Assembly (NCBI RefSeq): GCF_014529535.1
Contig: NW_023503409.1
Location: 4,340,390 to 4,404,389 of the forward strand
Direction: 5' to 3'
Origin: Bradysia coprophila
Lineage: Eukaryota; Arthropoda; Insecta; Diptera; Sciaridae
Length of the DNA: 64,000 bases
Shown: positions 30,202 to 40,738 of the stretch, piece by piece
Position numbering within the stretch: the first letter of the stretch is position 1
Layout: each line of letters begins with the position of its first letter
The notes under the pieces: model-generated
Told to the model about the DNA's origin: nothing
Database searches by the model: none
What the model saw: only the letters and a program-made list of their open reading frames with translations
Position numbers and translations under genes: made by a program

Positions 30202-33200
30202 ATGCAGTCGTGTGGAATGAATATTATCAAATATATTCTGTTTGTGTTTAACGTCTTCTTTGCGGTAAGTACTAATAATGTCAGTTATTCTAATTATTAT
30301 TTAAATGTTGAGCAGCTCCCAGTCGCTAAAACAATTGTGCTATGATATTTTATAGTTACCGGTTTCTATTTTTGATAAAATTCCTTCAAATGAGATGTTT
30401 CCAGCACGAGCCGGAGGCGAGTTTTGCAATCGAATTTGCTAAAAAAAAACCTTTTAGCATAAGTTAGGAACAGCGTTTTTCCTAAACAACGTTGGATGAA
30501 CGTGTATGCAGAGTTCCCACTCCTCCTAAAATTCATAAAATGGACCAAATCCTCCTAAAATCTCCTAAAATCTTCTAAAACTCCTAAAATTCCTAAAATG
30601 AGCTCACACTCTCGAAGAATTTTTTTAATAATACTGAAAAACTAAAAACGGTAAAAACAGCAAAATTATGCGGCAATGAATTTGAACTTCTGTATGAACC
30701 TGACTCAACTTGCGAAAACACTCCTTTCTTTGAGTCATGCAAATAGCGATCCTGAACGTGGATTTAGCGAAAATAAATATATTATCGAGGATCGCAGTTT
30801 GTTAGAAGATGCGACTATCGTGTCACTTCGAACGTTTAAGGACGGTTGCTAGGAATCTCGCGCCGCGTCATTCACAATAATTCACATTTTGACACATTTT
30901 GTATAAGGAAGATGTCACTTTGTGAATTATTGTGAATGACGCGGCGCGAGATTCCTTAACACCTTAAGGACACATTGAATAATATAAACGTCACTGACTT
31001 CCTAATGAATCGACATATTTTCCAGATGTGCTCCAATGTACTTTACTTTTCTCGAACAACAAAAAGTCGAGAAGGTACTACTTCTTAAGAATAAAGAGGC
31101 GGAAGATAATCTCAATAAAGCATCTTCACAAAAAAAAAATCGAGTTCAGAAAAACTTTCCGATATCGAGAAATCTCTCCAGATCCAGTAGAAAAAAACTT
31201 TTTAGTGCACAAGAGCTGATAAATGATGTAAACAAAATTATGGTGAATCTTGTTAATTCGAAAGGCGCAGTCGACAAGAAAAACCTGATAAAGGATCAGT
31301 TGCTGGCTAGTCGAGACTGGCGTCAGAAAAGAGGAAATCATAAAAGTTTCAATTATTAAACTACATCAGGAAAAATATGTTTTGACAAAAAAAAAACTTT
31401 TTGTCAATTTTCTTAAACATTTTTAGTATTTTACGAAGTGTATGAGAAACAGAGAAACAGAGCAAAAATTCCTCCGGAAATTACTTATACAACCTTTCCC
31501 ACATTTAAAAAAATTCCTCCTAAAATTCCCCTAAAATTACCTTCCAAATCTCCTAAAATACTCCTAAAATTGCCTTTAAAATTTCCTAATTTTAGGAGCC
31601 TTCCTAAGCCGTGGGAACTCTGTGTATGACGTTGGAAATACGCAATGAAGTCGCGATATTTCAACACGAGTTGGTAATTTTTTTCTTCCTTAACTAGTGT
31701 TGAAATATCACCTCCGTCTGGTGATCTCCTTCGCTAAAAAAGCCTTTTAACATGTACGCATTAGGAAATCAACGATTATAAAATTGCTTAAACTTTTACT
31801 TGATTTATGAGATTGAACAGCATTCTAGGGTTCTCTTTAGCGCATCCTCATAATTTGATTTTAAAAAAATTAACAAAAGAAGTACTGAACTACCAACTGT
31901 CTCCTGGCAACCTGTCGGTCCATCGGTTCTCGGATCTAATTACGCTCCGATTTTCGTTTCATAAGTGCAACAAATGAAAATTATGGATCTACTTGAATAA
32001 GATCACAAATTTCGTTACGTTAAATGAAAAAGGAAGTTGCAAAGTATTCATTTCTAGCAAAGTTATTACATTTAAACTAATGAAGTAGTGGTATATAAAC
32101 ACTCAATGGGGGACACCTTTAACATAAAGGAACTCATTTAATGAAAATAATTGCGATGATACAGTACTGCGTGTAAAAGGTTACAATAGATATTTACGTG
32201 ACAAAAACGGAACAGTTTAAAAGTCGAGTTTTCGTGTGAAGGTTGTTGATCTGAAGCGAAGCCGAGGTGAAATGAACGGCTTTCGGTGCAGAAACATTTT
32301 TTTCTGCATTTATTGTATCAAAATTTTATGTTTTGGGAGTTGATGTTGTTTGTAAATGTTTCCACAAAAAATTTTTTTGATAATGAAAAGCTAGATTTTT
32401 ATTTTCTATATAATCACACGCTTGCAACAAGAATGAAATGTGAAATAAAAAATCTAGATTTTCAATTGTTAAACCAATTTTGTGTGGAATCATTTACAAA
32501 CCACAACAACTCCAAAACGGAAAGCTTGCAGAATTTCACTTTCTCTCCTTGTACAAATCAAAAATTTTGAATTTTCAAAAGGGTTTGAAACACTTGTACG
32601 ACATTTAATAGCTATTTTCATAATAAGGTAGTAAATGGGATTGTTTTGCGCACTAGATGTGAGACTGACGATACGAGCGAAGCGAGTTCGGCAACACATC
32701 GTGTGCGCAAAACCCCCATTTGCTACCGTGTTAGGAACAAGGTTTTATCTCCTGTAATGTCATAATCACCATAAAAAACAAATTTAAAAAATCAAACTGA
32801 AACATAAACACGCCATGACGCCGTCACTCATTCATATTCCCCGCAAATAAAACACACGTATGGTACACTGTCAAGAATTTGTCAATTTTCAGTGAATAAA
32901 TGAGAAATTATCGAAGTTTTCAGTGAATAAATGTGAAATTATCGAAGTTAGCCGTGCGCAAATGACCATTTATCGAAATTTTCAGTTAATAAACGTACGT
33001 TCTGTGAATGACGTGTTTAAATATAGCCCATTTTGATTCTAAAAGCGACACTCAAATTGTGAATGTTATGACATTACAGGAGATAAAATAGTTTAACATG
33101 GAGATCTCATGCTACTCACTTTATAAGAAAGAGTTGCACAATACCTACAATTGAAAATAAAATTTGTGGCAATGAAGTTACACATTTACGCATCCAAGAT

Positions 33201-36200
33201 TCATAATTTTGATGGAAAATCGAATTTTTATTATTTTACAGAAAATTTCGCCACAATTTCGACTCATAAGTTTATCGGTAGCCACTAAAAGAATAACATT
33301 GCGCAACAGTAAAACAAACTACTTTTCAATCTTTAAGTTATTAAAAATTAATCACAATAAAATTACAAGGTCTCCACTTGCGTAGAATTGAATTATATTT
33401 AGTTCTTATTCAATCATGAACGAAAAATTCATTTATTTTTGTCACTAAGTCAACAGTTTCATATACGTCGCACAATAGAAAATAGAAGTGGGCATTAGAA
33501 GGGTCGTTCTCTTTCCTGTAGTAATTATAGTTATTTGCCCAAATCAATATAAATATCCAAAGTATTGAAATTCTTTTGTGTAATAGCATTTTAAGCTGGA
33601 AACACACGAGCAATTTTACTTTGATGTAATCGACAATTATGCTGGATTTTCCACCAGCGTTACAATAGTTTCACTCTTTTAGTTCCACTTTTTTTGTGGA
33701 ACTAGAAAAAGTGAAACTATTGTAACACTGCATATATGTAGCGTTACAATAGTACCACTTTTTTAGTTTCACAAGCTAGCCGTTTTCAAATTTCTCTAGC
33801 TTGTGAAACTGAAAAAGTGGTACTATTGTAACGCTGGTCGATTTTCCATTGTTTAGCCTATGGTAAATAACGAATTACAATGGAAACGTAGCTTAGTTGT
33901 AATCCCATCATAACAAAATTTCTAGTTTGTCTTCGGTCTCAGGTAATATTTATATGCGCATTTGTTTTGTACGGTTGATTTAAGGCAATGCCGGTGGTAC
34001 ATGAGAAAGTGCTTACAATTAACCGTTCAAAGTTGATACGCAAAAAAATCATGTTAGTTATTGAGAAAGCTAAAAGACCTTCGAAAAACCCTTATTTTCG
34101 GCCTAGAAACATGAAAACCATCTTTACATCACAATTCAAAAACATTAGCTCTAGTTTCTCAACAAAGAAAAGCTTATTTTACTTTTAAAAATTTGTATAC
34201 GCTAACCTCTCCTTCTGCTCAAAATTTGAGCCTTCAATTAACAAATTTAATGCAATAAACCTCATTTGTCCCTTAATTTGGTTGATTGATTTGTATAATT
34301 TATATTGTATTTTGTATTTTGTGTATTTTATATGATTTATTCTGGGATATCTGTAATTTGTCAATCGATTTGAATTGAAATTACTACACGAATTCACGGT
34401 AAGTCGTATCCGTTTTCGTTTACTGATTCTAATTTCAATTTGTTAATGAAGATGTATTTTCTGCCCATAAAAACGTCATAAATCATTTAAATTAATAGAC
34501 ACAATGTGTCTGACACATGTAGATGTATGTACAGCTTAAAATCAGGAAAATCGCATAGTGTAGTGCAGTTTTTCGAGGTTTCAATCAGTTCGGAGGCTTT
34601 CGTTTAAGTCTAAGATAGAACGTCAATGTCGAAATTATCGTAGGATATTGTATGATATTTATGATGACTAAATATGCGCATTCCGAGATAAAATTCCATA
34701 ATAATTATTTGAGATAAAAGCTTTTTAGTTCAGTATACAATACACACTATGCGTATACATTAAATCGTATTTTTAGAATTCTACAAATACCGAAGATAAG
34801 AAGAGCAATTTCTGTGAAAAGTTTACTCAATTCTACGAAACCAAGTGACGTTTGATTGAGCTGTAAGGCTTTTTTTTAAATAAAAGTTATTTATACCTAA
34901 TAAAATTTTGAAAAGTCCAGTTTTCGTGTGAAGTTATGTTATGTGATCTGTTGATACGAGGCCCGTGGGGAAATATCCAGTCAAACGTGACTTTTCCTTT
35001 TTATGCCGACTTTCTTGTTTTCTCTAGTATAGTGTAATAGGCCATTTTCGGTCCTAGGGAGATCAAAAGCCTGTAAATAATTTACAGAACGTGTCCCTGA
35101 GAAGATGACAATTTCTTGTACTTATTTACATCACATCGTCATGTACAACAATGAAATTAGACAATACATACATCGTAATGTGTATATCCAAGGAGACGGA
35201 TATTGAGTCCACCTAAGGTGATAGGACCAACAGAGTTTTTTTTTAGTACTACTCACACTATACCCAACAAAACCGACAATGTCCCAATCTACTTTTTATT
35301 TTTCTTGTTCTAACGAACTATTACGTTCATCTTTGTATAAAGATCGTTTAATGTAAATTCCAATAAGTTGAAATCCAATTTCATATTCAAAACACTTCTT
35401 AGTGTTTAGTTATCTGCATACAATTTACATCGAACAAAAATACACTCGCCAATTGCTGTAAATGCGTTGTTGGTAAGCCAGTCTAATAATTTGACTGATT
35501 TCAATTACATAGGTCGAAGCTACCCTTTACCGTTAGAATCACTGAAGCAAATTGCCCATGTAACTAAATCCATAAACAACGGAATTGTCTGCAAAAATAA
35601 TTTCCATACAAAATAAGAGGATGTTTTATTGCTCATCGATTTATTCATATGCTACAAATTCTGGACGATAAATCTTTTTTATGGCCATTTCTCAGCTGCT
35701 TTTATTGCTTTTGTGTAAATAACAACGAAAATTGCTTATTTATGGATACCTGGATTGGGGATATTGCCACAATACTGTGATGTAGGATGCTTTTATCATA
35801 TGCATCGACAGGAGGTCCAATTTTCAGCTATTTTAAATTATGAAATTACGTATACTTGATGATCATATCATCGCCATGTTGATTTCAAATTCATTAATTT
35901 TATTTGATGTTTCAATGTCTGTCGCAATGATTTGTACGATTCCATTTTGGTTTGTAAATCTCGTCAATTCTTGTTATGTTTACAGATAAGTGGACTCGGC
36001 ATATTGATAGCTGGGGCTCTAGTTCTCTCAGACATCAATGAATTTAACTACTTCTTGGAAGGTCGAGTCACCGCACCCCCAATCGTTCTGATTGTTACTG
36101 GTGCCATCATATTTTTAATAGCTTCACTGGGATGCTACGGAGCCATCAGGGAGTCACCGTCGATGCTTTATGCCGTACTTTTCTTAAAATTATTTAAACA

Positions 36201-36770
36201 AATATCTTCGATGAATCGAAAAATGATTTTTTTAGTTTGCCTTCCTCTTGTTGATTATATTCATCGTTGAGCTGGCAGTTGGAATTGCAGCATGTGTATT
36301 CAAATCGGACCTGCAAATGATGCTTCAAAAATCTTTGCAAGACTCTATCGAACGATCTAGCATGGACGATATAATGGCTTGGGATAATGTTCAGCAAAAG
36401 TTACAGTGTTGCGGTATCAATGGAGCATCGGACTGGCAAGATTTTAGCCGAAACCATACAATAAGAGCTAGCTGCTGTCGTCCTAATCATATTGATGGAA
36501 CTAAAGATTGCAAGAACGGTGCAGCGCTGTTCCAGCATCGTTATTACCAGGTAAATTATATTGTTTAAGAATTCGTTTTGCTATCCATGAAAACACTGAC
36601 TAAGACCCAATATTATATAGGATGGTTGCCTGCCGAAACTCAAGTCAAAAATTGATAGCAACGCTGTCGTTTTAATTGGTGTGGGACTCGGTCTAGCATT
36701 CGTTCAACTTCTTGGAATTGTTTTGGCGTGCTGGCTGGCCTCGGCAATCCGAAGAGAAAATGCGAAGTAA
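30202..36770 (+). CDS. Tetraspanin (Tsp42E-like), four exons, 238 aa, with a 5.7-kb first intron
   Basis: Exons are 30202-30264, 35986-36174, 36236-36550 and 36621-36770 (TAA). All junctions are phase 0. Exon 1 gives MQSCGMNIIKYILFVFNVFFA (start of membrane segment 1), and exon 2 finishes it with ISGLGILIAGALVLSD. Segment 2 ends in the tetraspanin hallmark LGCYGAIRES. Segment 3 is LLLIIFIVELAVGIAACVF. The large loop has LQCCGING, RASCCRPN, KDCKNG and DGCLPK (six cysteines), and segment 4 is GLAFVQLLGIVLACWLAS. Architecture and motifs match the insect Tsp42E cluster / CD63-like group of membrane organisers. Intron 1 (30265-35985) carries a hAT relic and several hairpin elements. The minus-strand tetraspanin at 23.5 kb is only a distant relative. 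Confidence 0.93.
30509..31622 (+). mobile_element. hAT transposon relic in the tetraspanin intron
   Basis: The ends CAGAGTTCCCAC (30509) and GTGGGAACTCTG (31622) are inverted copies of a hAT-type terminus. TGTATG stands on both outer sides (30503-30508, 31623-31628). Next to the ends are short CTCCTAAAATT-like subterminal repeats. The interior (about 30670-31350) holds remains of a hAT C-terminal dimerisation region on the plus strand: LLSLSHANSDPERGFSENKY, then a charged tail KNKEAEDNLNKASSQKKN, with frame changes. It is non-functional. Confidence 0.75.
30836..30971. mobile_element. 120-bp hairpin MITE (30844-30963) inserted in the hAT relic, 8-bp target duplication
   Basis: TTAAGGAC stands on both sides (30836-30843 and 30964-30971). 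The element is almost wholly palindromic: AGGAATCTCGCGCCGCGTCA on the left against TGACGCGGCGCGAGATTCC on the right. Its GC-rich terminus stands out in this AT-rich region. Taking it out with one copy of the duplication joins the hAT frame correctly. Confidence 0.88.
32627..32727. repeat. Short hairpin repeat, about 100 bp
   Basis: GGTAGTAAATGGG and TTTTGCGCAC on the left are mirrored by GTGCGCAAAA and CCCATTTGCTACC on the right. There is no clear target duplication. Confidence 0.6.
32743..33088. mobile_element. MITE-like element with 23-bp inverted termini, about 346 bp
   Basis: TTTTATCTCCTGTAATGTCA on the left is mirrored by TGACATTACAGGAGATAAAA on the right. The interior is non-coding AT-rich sequence. 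Confidence 0.6.
33655..33835. repeat. Two adjacent hairpin elements with shared AGCGTTACAATAGT ends
   Basis: Hairpin 1 is 33655-33730 (CAGCGTTACAATAGTTTCAC against GTGAAACTATTGTAACACTG). Hairpin 2 is 33740-33835 (AGCGTTACAATAGTACCACT against AGTGGTACTATTGTAACGCT). They are separated by 9 nt (CATATATGT). The shared ends suggest two insertions of one tiny MITE family or a rearranged composite. Confidence 0.8.
34905..35075. repeat. Diverged fragment of the 12743 palindrome family
   Basis: It holds TTTTGAAAAGTCCAGTTTTC, GTGTGAAG and later GTGTAATAGGCCATTTTCGG with TCCTAGGGA, matching text beside and inside the palindrome at 12743-13145. Non-coding, inside the tetraspanin intron. Confidence 0.5.
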
Positions 36771-36873
36771 AGGTAGGGAACATATGAATCACCATAAATA
36801 ATTCGGTAACATTAACTCCTCCCCTTAACGAAAGAATTTTATCGATTTTCCATAGAAATTTTATGTTTTACTC

Positions 36874-36879
36874 AATAAA
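36874..36879 (+). promoter_or_regulatory. Poly(A) signal of the plus-strand tetraspanin
   Basis: AATAAA about 104 nt after the stop codon. Confidence 0.55.
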
Positions 36880-38783
36880 ATTTCCCAAACGAATTATCAC
36901 GCAAAACTATGTTTCTTTATTGAATGTCTGAAGTCATTTCTATTTTTCTTTCTTTTTTTTTCTGTGTTAGATAAGGATCAGCAAATAATAATCGATGCGA
37001 GAACCAGCATACGCCATCATAATTCCAAGCAACAATCAAATACCTCTTTGTCATTTAAATTTCTATAATCAAGCATTTACATGGCATTCATAATGGCTAA
37101 TGTGAAGGTTAAAATGTTGTTATTATTCGAAATTGAGATATTATATAACTAAGTTGAATTATATATGCAGAGAAGAATCCTTTATATATAACATTAAGTC
37201 GATATAAGCTATACTATGATGTATATGTTTAGATAAGAAGTTAGATGAACTTCACGATAATCCATTTTAAGTCAGTTTGTAGAAACAAAGAAAAATCAAT
37301 TTTGGAAAATTTGAATCAACGTAACTTTGCAATATGTGTACCAACTTCAGTAGTTTTCAAATTATAATTCACAACGAAAAATTAATCCTGCCTTTGAACA
37401 GCTTCCATTCGTAAATCAAAAAAACATTTTCAGTGAATTACTTTTTAATTTTTGGAACTAGCTACCCTAATTTTGTTTTCCAATTGACATTTTTTAGCAC
37501 AATTACAAGTAGGAAGACTAATTTAAAGTTTTAGACGTTGTGCTTAATATTTCCTGCCATCCGACCTTGATTGTCTGAATAATTATGTCCAGCGAGTATT
37601 TTTGGGAAAACATTTTCCAATATTTTCCTAAATTTTCCCGCATTTTTCCAATTTTTTTTTTATTTTTGGAAAATTAAAGAAAATTCAAGAAAATGTGGGA
37701 AAATGTTTTCCCAAAAATACTACCTTACACTCAAATTGTCTTCTGTATTTTTATCAAATAGGCCATTTCAATTAAAAATAAAAATAATTGATGGTAGCAG
37801 AACGAGAAAAATATCAAAATCTAAAATTAATCAAAATATAATTCAAACATTTGAAAGTCATCCATGTGTAGATTCAATACATATTTTCCATGAGCTTTAG
37901 CGAACAGCAAACGGCCAATGGCTGTTTAAGGACCTAATTTGTAATGTGCATTTTTGAATATTTTTTTTTTATTTCCGATTTTATATTTAAAATGATAAAA
38001 ATATATAGACTTAACTACTGAACTCTTACTTACTTTAATCTTTAATGGCCTTTTGGGTAATTTATACTCTTCACACATCTTCAACAATCGGGGTCTTCGA
38101 TTCCTTTACATGGTGAAATATCTTCAACAATCGGGGTCTTCGACTCATCGGCTTCGCCTCAAACAAGAATTGTACGATTTTTATCGTTTGACGCATTGGT
38201 AAGTATAATATTTACCATTTCAACTCAAAAATTGCTACTGGTAATTTCTGCAGAATAGGTAAGTAAATTGGTTAAAGTATAGCTCAATTGTAATTTCCAA
38301 ACGGAAACGCTGTTTGGAAACGAAAGTTCAAACATAAGAGATTTTCGTATAATTACATTAATTCATCATAAAATTTGTTAGTGCACACTGCACAGCTGTG
38401 CTTCTAGCATGAACGTAAGAAATATTCGGGGGTTGTTGTTTGTAGAGAAAATCGGTATCGCTCAATTTGTTCCAAAATCAATTTATTTTTGCCAAATCAA
38501 TTTCGACATCAAATAGATGCTATCATCAGTGGCACGAATGTTTATATAATTAATTCAGACACGAATTAAAAAGCGTGCTTCGTCATATGTGACTCCAATG
38601 CTAAATACAAACTTAAACATTGGTGGTCTGATCACAAACATCAAAAATCTTTAAATTAAATTAATTAAATATTCGGGGCTTATGCAATGAAAATAGGCCT
38701 TTTGACGTTGGAATAATGAGAATTAGTGCTAGAAGCAGTGCTATGACTAATGTCATCGCTCTATTTTTTTTATAACCAACTTC
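36880..38783. other. Intergenic region with one hairpin repeat
   Basis: Besides the hairpin at 37595-37721 there is a 24-nt-scale direct duplication at about 38078-38140 (ATCTTCAACAATCGGGGTCT twice). No gene seen. Confidence 0.4.
37595..37721. repeat. 127-bp hairpin repeat
   Basis: AGTATTTTTGGGAAAACATT on the left is mirrored by AATGTTTTCCCAAAAATACT on the right, with further pairing inward. No coding content. Confidence 0.7.
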
Positions 38784-39073
38784 ACTGCTATCAAGGGGGT
38801 AATCACTAGTAAATCAGTAAATCAAGTAAATCACGGTAAATCACAAAAAATTTTGAAAAATTTTTGAAAAATTTTTAATTGTCACTGGATTACATTTCGA
38901 AGTATCGTGGCCGTAAACATATAGGATAAATTTCATGAACTAATACAAATTGAAGTAAATAGATTCAAATTTAGTAGAAACTTCATTTTTGATTTACTTG
39001 ATTTACTGTGATTTACCGTGATTTACCGTGATTTACTGAGCTAGTAAATCAGTGATTACCCCTCGACTGCTAT
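38784..39073. mobile_element. hAT-like MITE (38792-39065, 274 bp) with 8-bp target duplication
   Basis: ACTGCTAT flanks both sides (38784-38791, 39066-39073). The termini are CAAGGGGGTAATCACTAG and, inward from the right, CGAGGGGTAATCACTGA. The interior is made of AAATCA/TGATTTAC motifs, largely palindromic. The CRAGGGG start resembles the termini of the MITE at 14730, so the two probably belong to one superfamily. Confidence 0.87.
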
Positions 39074-40738
39074 GACATTTCATGTATATTTTGCCAGAGT
39101 GAAGTTGTGTCACCAGAAAATAGACCGCAACGAATGAAGGTATCTTATAGACATAGCTAGCAACATCTGCTTTCCCTTTAGCTCATCTCTATTGTTAGTT
39201 GTATCTGTATTTGGAATGATTAAATCAAAGAAGAACAAATTCACAAATCAAATAATTCTTATTTCTGTTGTGTTGTCTTGTGGCCAGAAAATGTGTCATT
39301 ACCGTGTAAACATTTTCTTGTCGCAAGACATGTGGTACATATTCCTCGCATTCTGCTAGAAATACGAATGTCCCAGCGAAACATTAATGTACCATTACTC
39401 CCTGCATCCACCGTCAACTCGTTATGAAACGATAATTCTAACTATTCTAACCATCTGTTATCGATAACCGTTTCTAAATGAGTCAGTTATATGGACTGAT
39501 TTTCATGTCTTTCTTTGCTTGCAGCGATAACTCTCAATTTTCCTGATTAATCAAACAATTCTTCATAATTTTCGATGGGCTTCCCGAAGCTGTAGACAGT
39601 ATAGCACACACATACCAACACGACCAAGATGAGAATCACTCACACTTGGAGAATCTTTGGCGAGAACATATCTTTGGATTTGATAAACATGCGTGGACTT
39701 GTTCATGGGAAAGTGTTTTTTTGTTTTCAAAACACTTGGAATTGGCAAAACCAATTTTATTTCTTCAGTCGATGTGCTTCTCTTAGATGTTAATAATCGC
39801 CTTTTGTGTGCTTTCTGTGACTTGTTTGCTACAGTATATCCCAATATTGGGTGCAGTTTCTAATAAACTATAATTTCAATCGGTAATTTAGAATATTAGT
39901 TTGGTGGAACGATTCATTAGATATCGCAATATTTAGCATAGTGTAAATGGTTTTGTTTATCTTGTATCCATTTTCTCCGATGTCGCGGTTGGCAACCGTT
40001 TCGCGATAATTTTTTTTTTCAGAGTTAAAATACCGGCAAATATCCGAAGAGAAATCTATTCTTTTTAGTCGGTTCCTTGTTTTAAGTATTGACATCGCTA
40101 ACCAAATATTTTGACCCTATCATTCTCCAGTGTTTTCTTTATTATTTCTACCATATGCCAGATTAAAAACCGGTAGAGCGAAGTAACAAGAACGAAAGTT
40201 GTAATTTCATATCTCCCGAATGTGAGATAGTCGTCCAGACACAATGGCGCCAATTCTCAAAAGCACTTGTAACTATTCGGAATTCAAAGCCGGCACGGAC
40301 ACATGGCACCATAATATACTACAAAATCAATATAATGCTCGAGGTCGCATAAAGTAAGAGTAAGGAAGCATAAGATGAGCAAAATTAATTGTCGCAAATG
40401 ACTTGCGTTCTATATTACTCGGTCGGTTAGATGTTTCCACACTTAATGTATTCCACCCTAAGATATTGGCACTGTATGAATGTTCATTGTAAATTTTATG
40501 TTCAAATTTCAATTCTTCGGTTTTTATGTGAGTGTTTGAACTGTTGCGTTGCTTTTCTAATCTAATATTATGATAAAGCCGACAAATTACATCAAACTAT
40601 GTGGAAATTAACTTAAATTATCTCTTTCTGAAATTAAGTCCGAAAATCTTCGACCCCAAAATTACACAAATAGCCAGTTACAAAAGCTCAGGATTGTCGT
40701 AAGTAAACATTCGTACTAATTTTACCTATTGGTAGGCT
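39074..40738. other. Region upstream of the ABCG gene
   Basis: Promoter and 5' leader space of the ABCG transporter. Two minus-strand open frames of 93 and 75 codons (39563-39844, 40095-39868) are present, but the first has no early ATG and neither has splice or motif support. No TATA box recognised. Confidence 0.35.

Noticed and set aside
31036-31359. 107-codon frame inside the tetraspanin intron
   Set aside because: It is the charged C-terminal tail of the hAT relic, not an independent gene.
33988-34188. 66-codon Lys/Arg-rich plus-strand frame in the tetraspanin intron
   Set aside because: It has an ATG start but no domain, splice sites or conservation signal; it is likely chance.
39563-40095. 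Two neighbouring minus-strand open frames of 93 and 75 codons
   Set aside because: The longer frame has no ATG until about its middle. The shorter one has an ATG but no motif, signal peptide or splice partner. Frames of this length are expected by chance in 64 kb.
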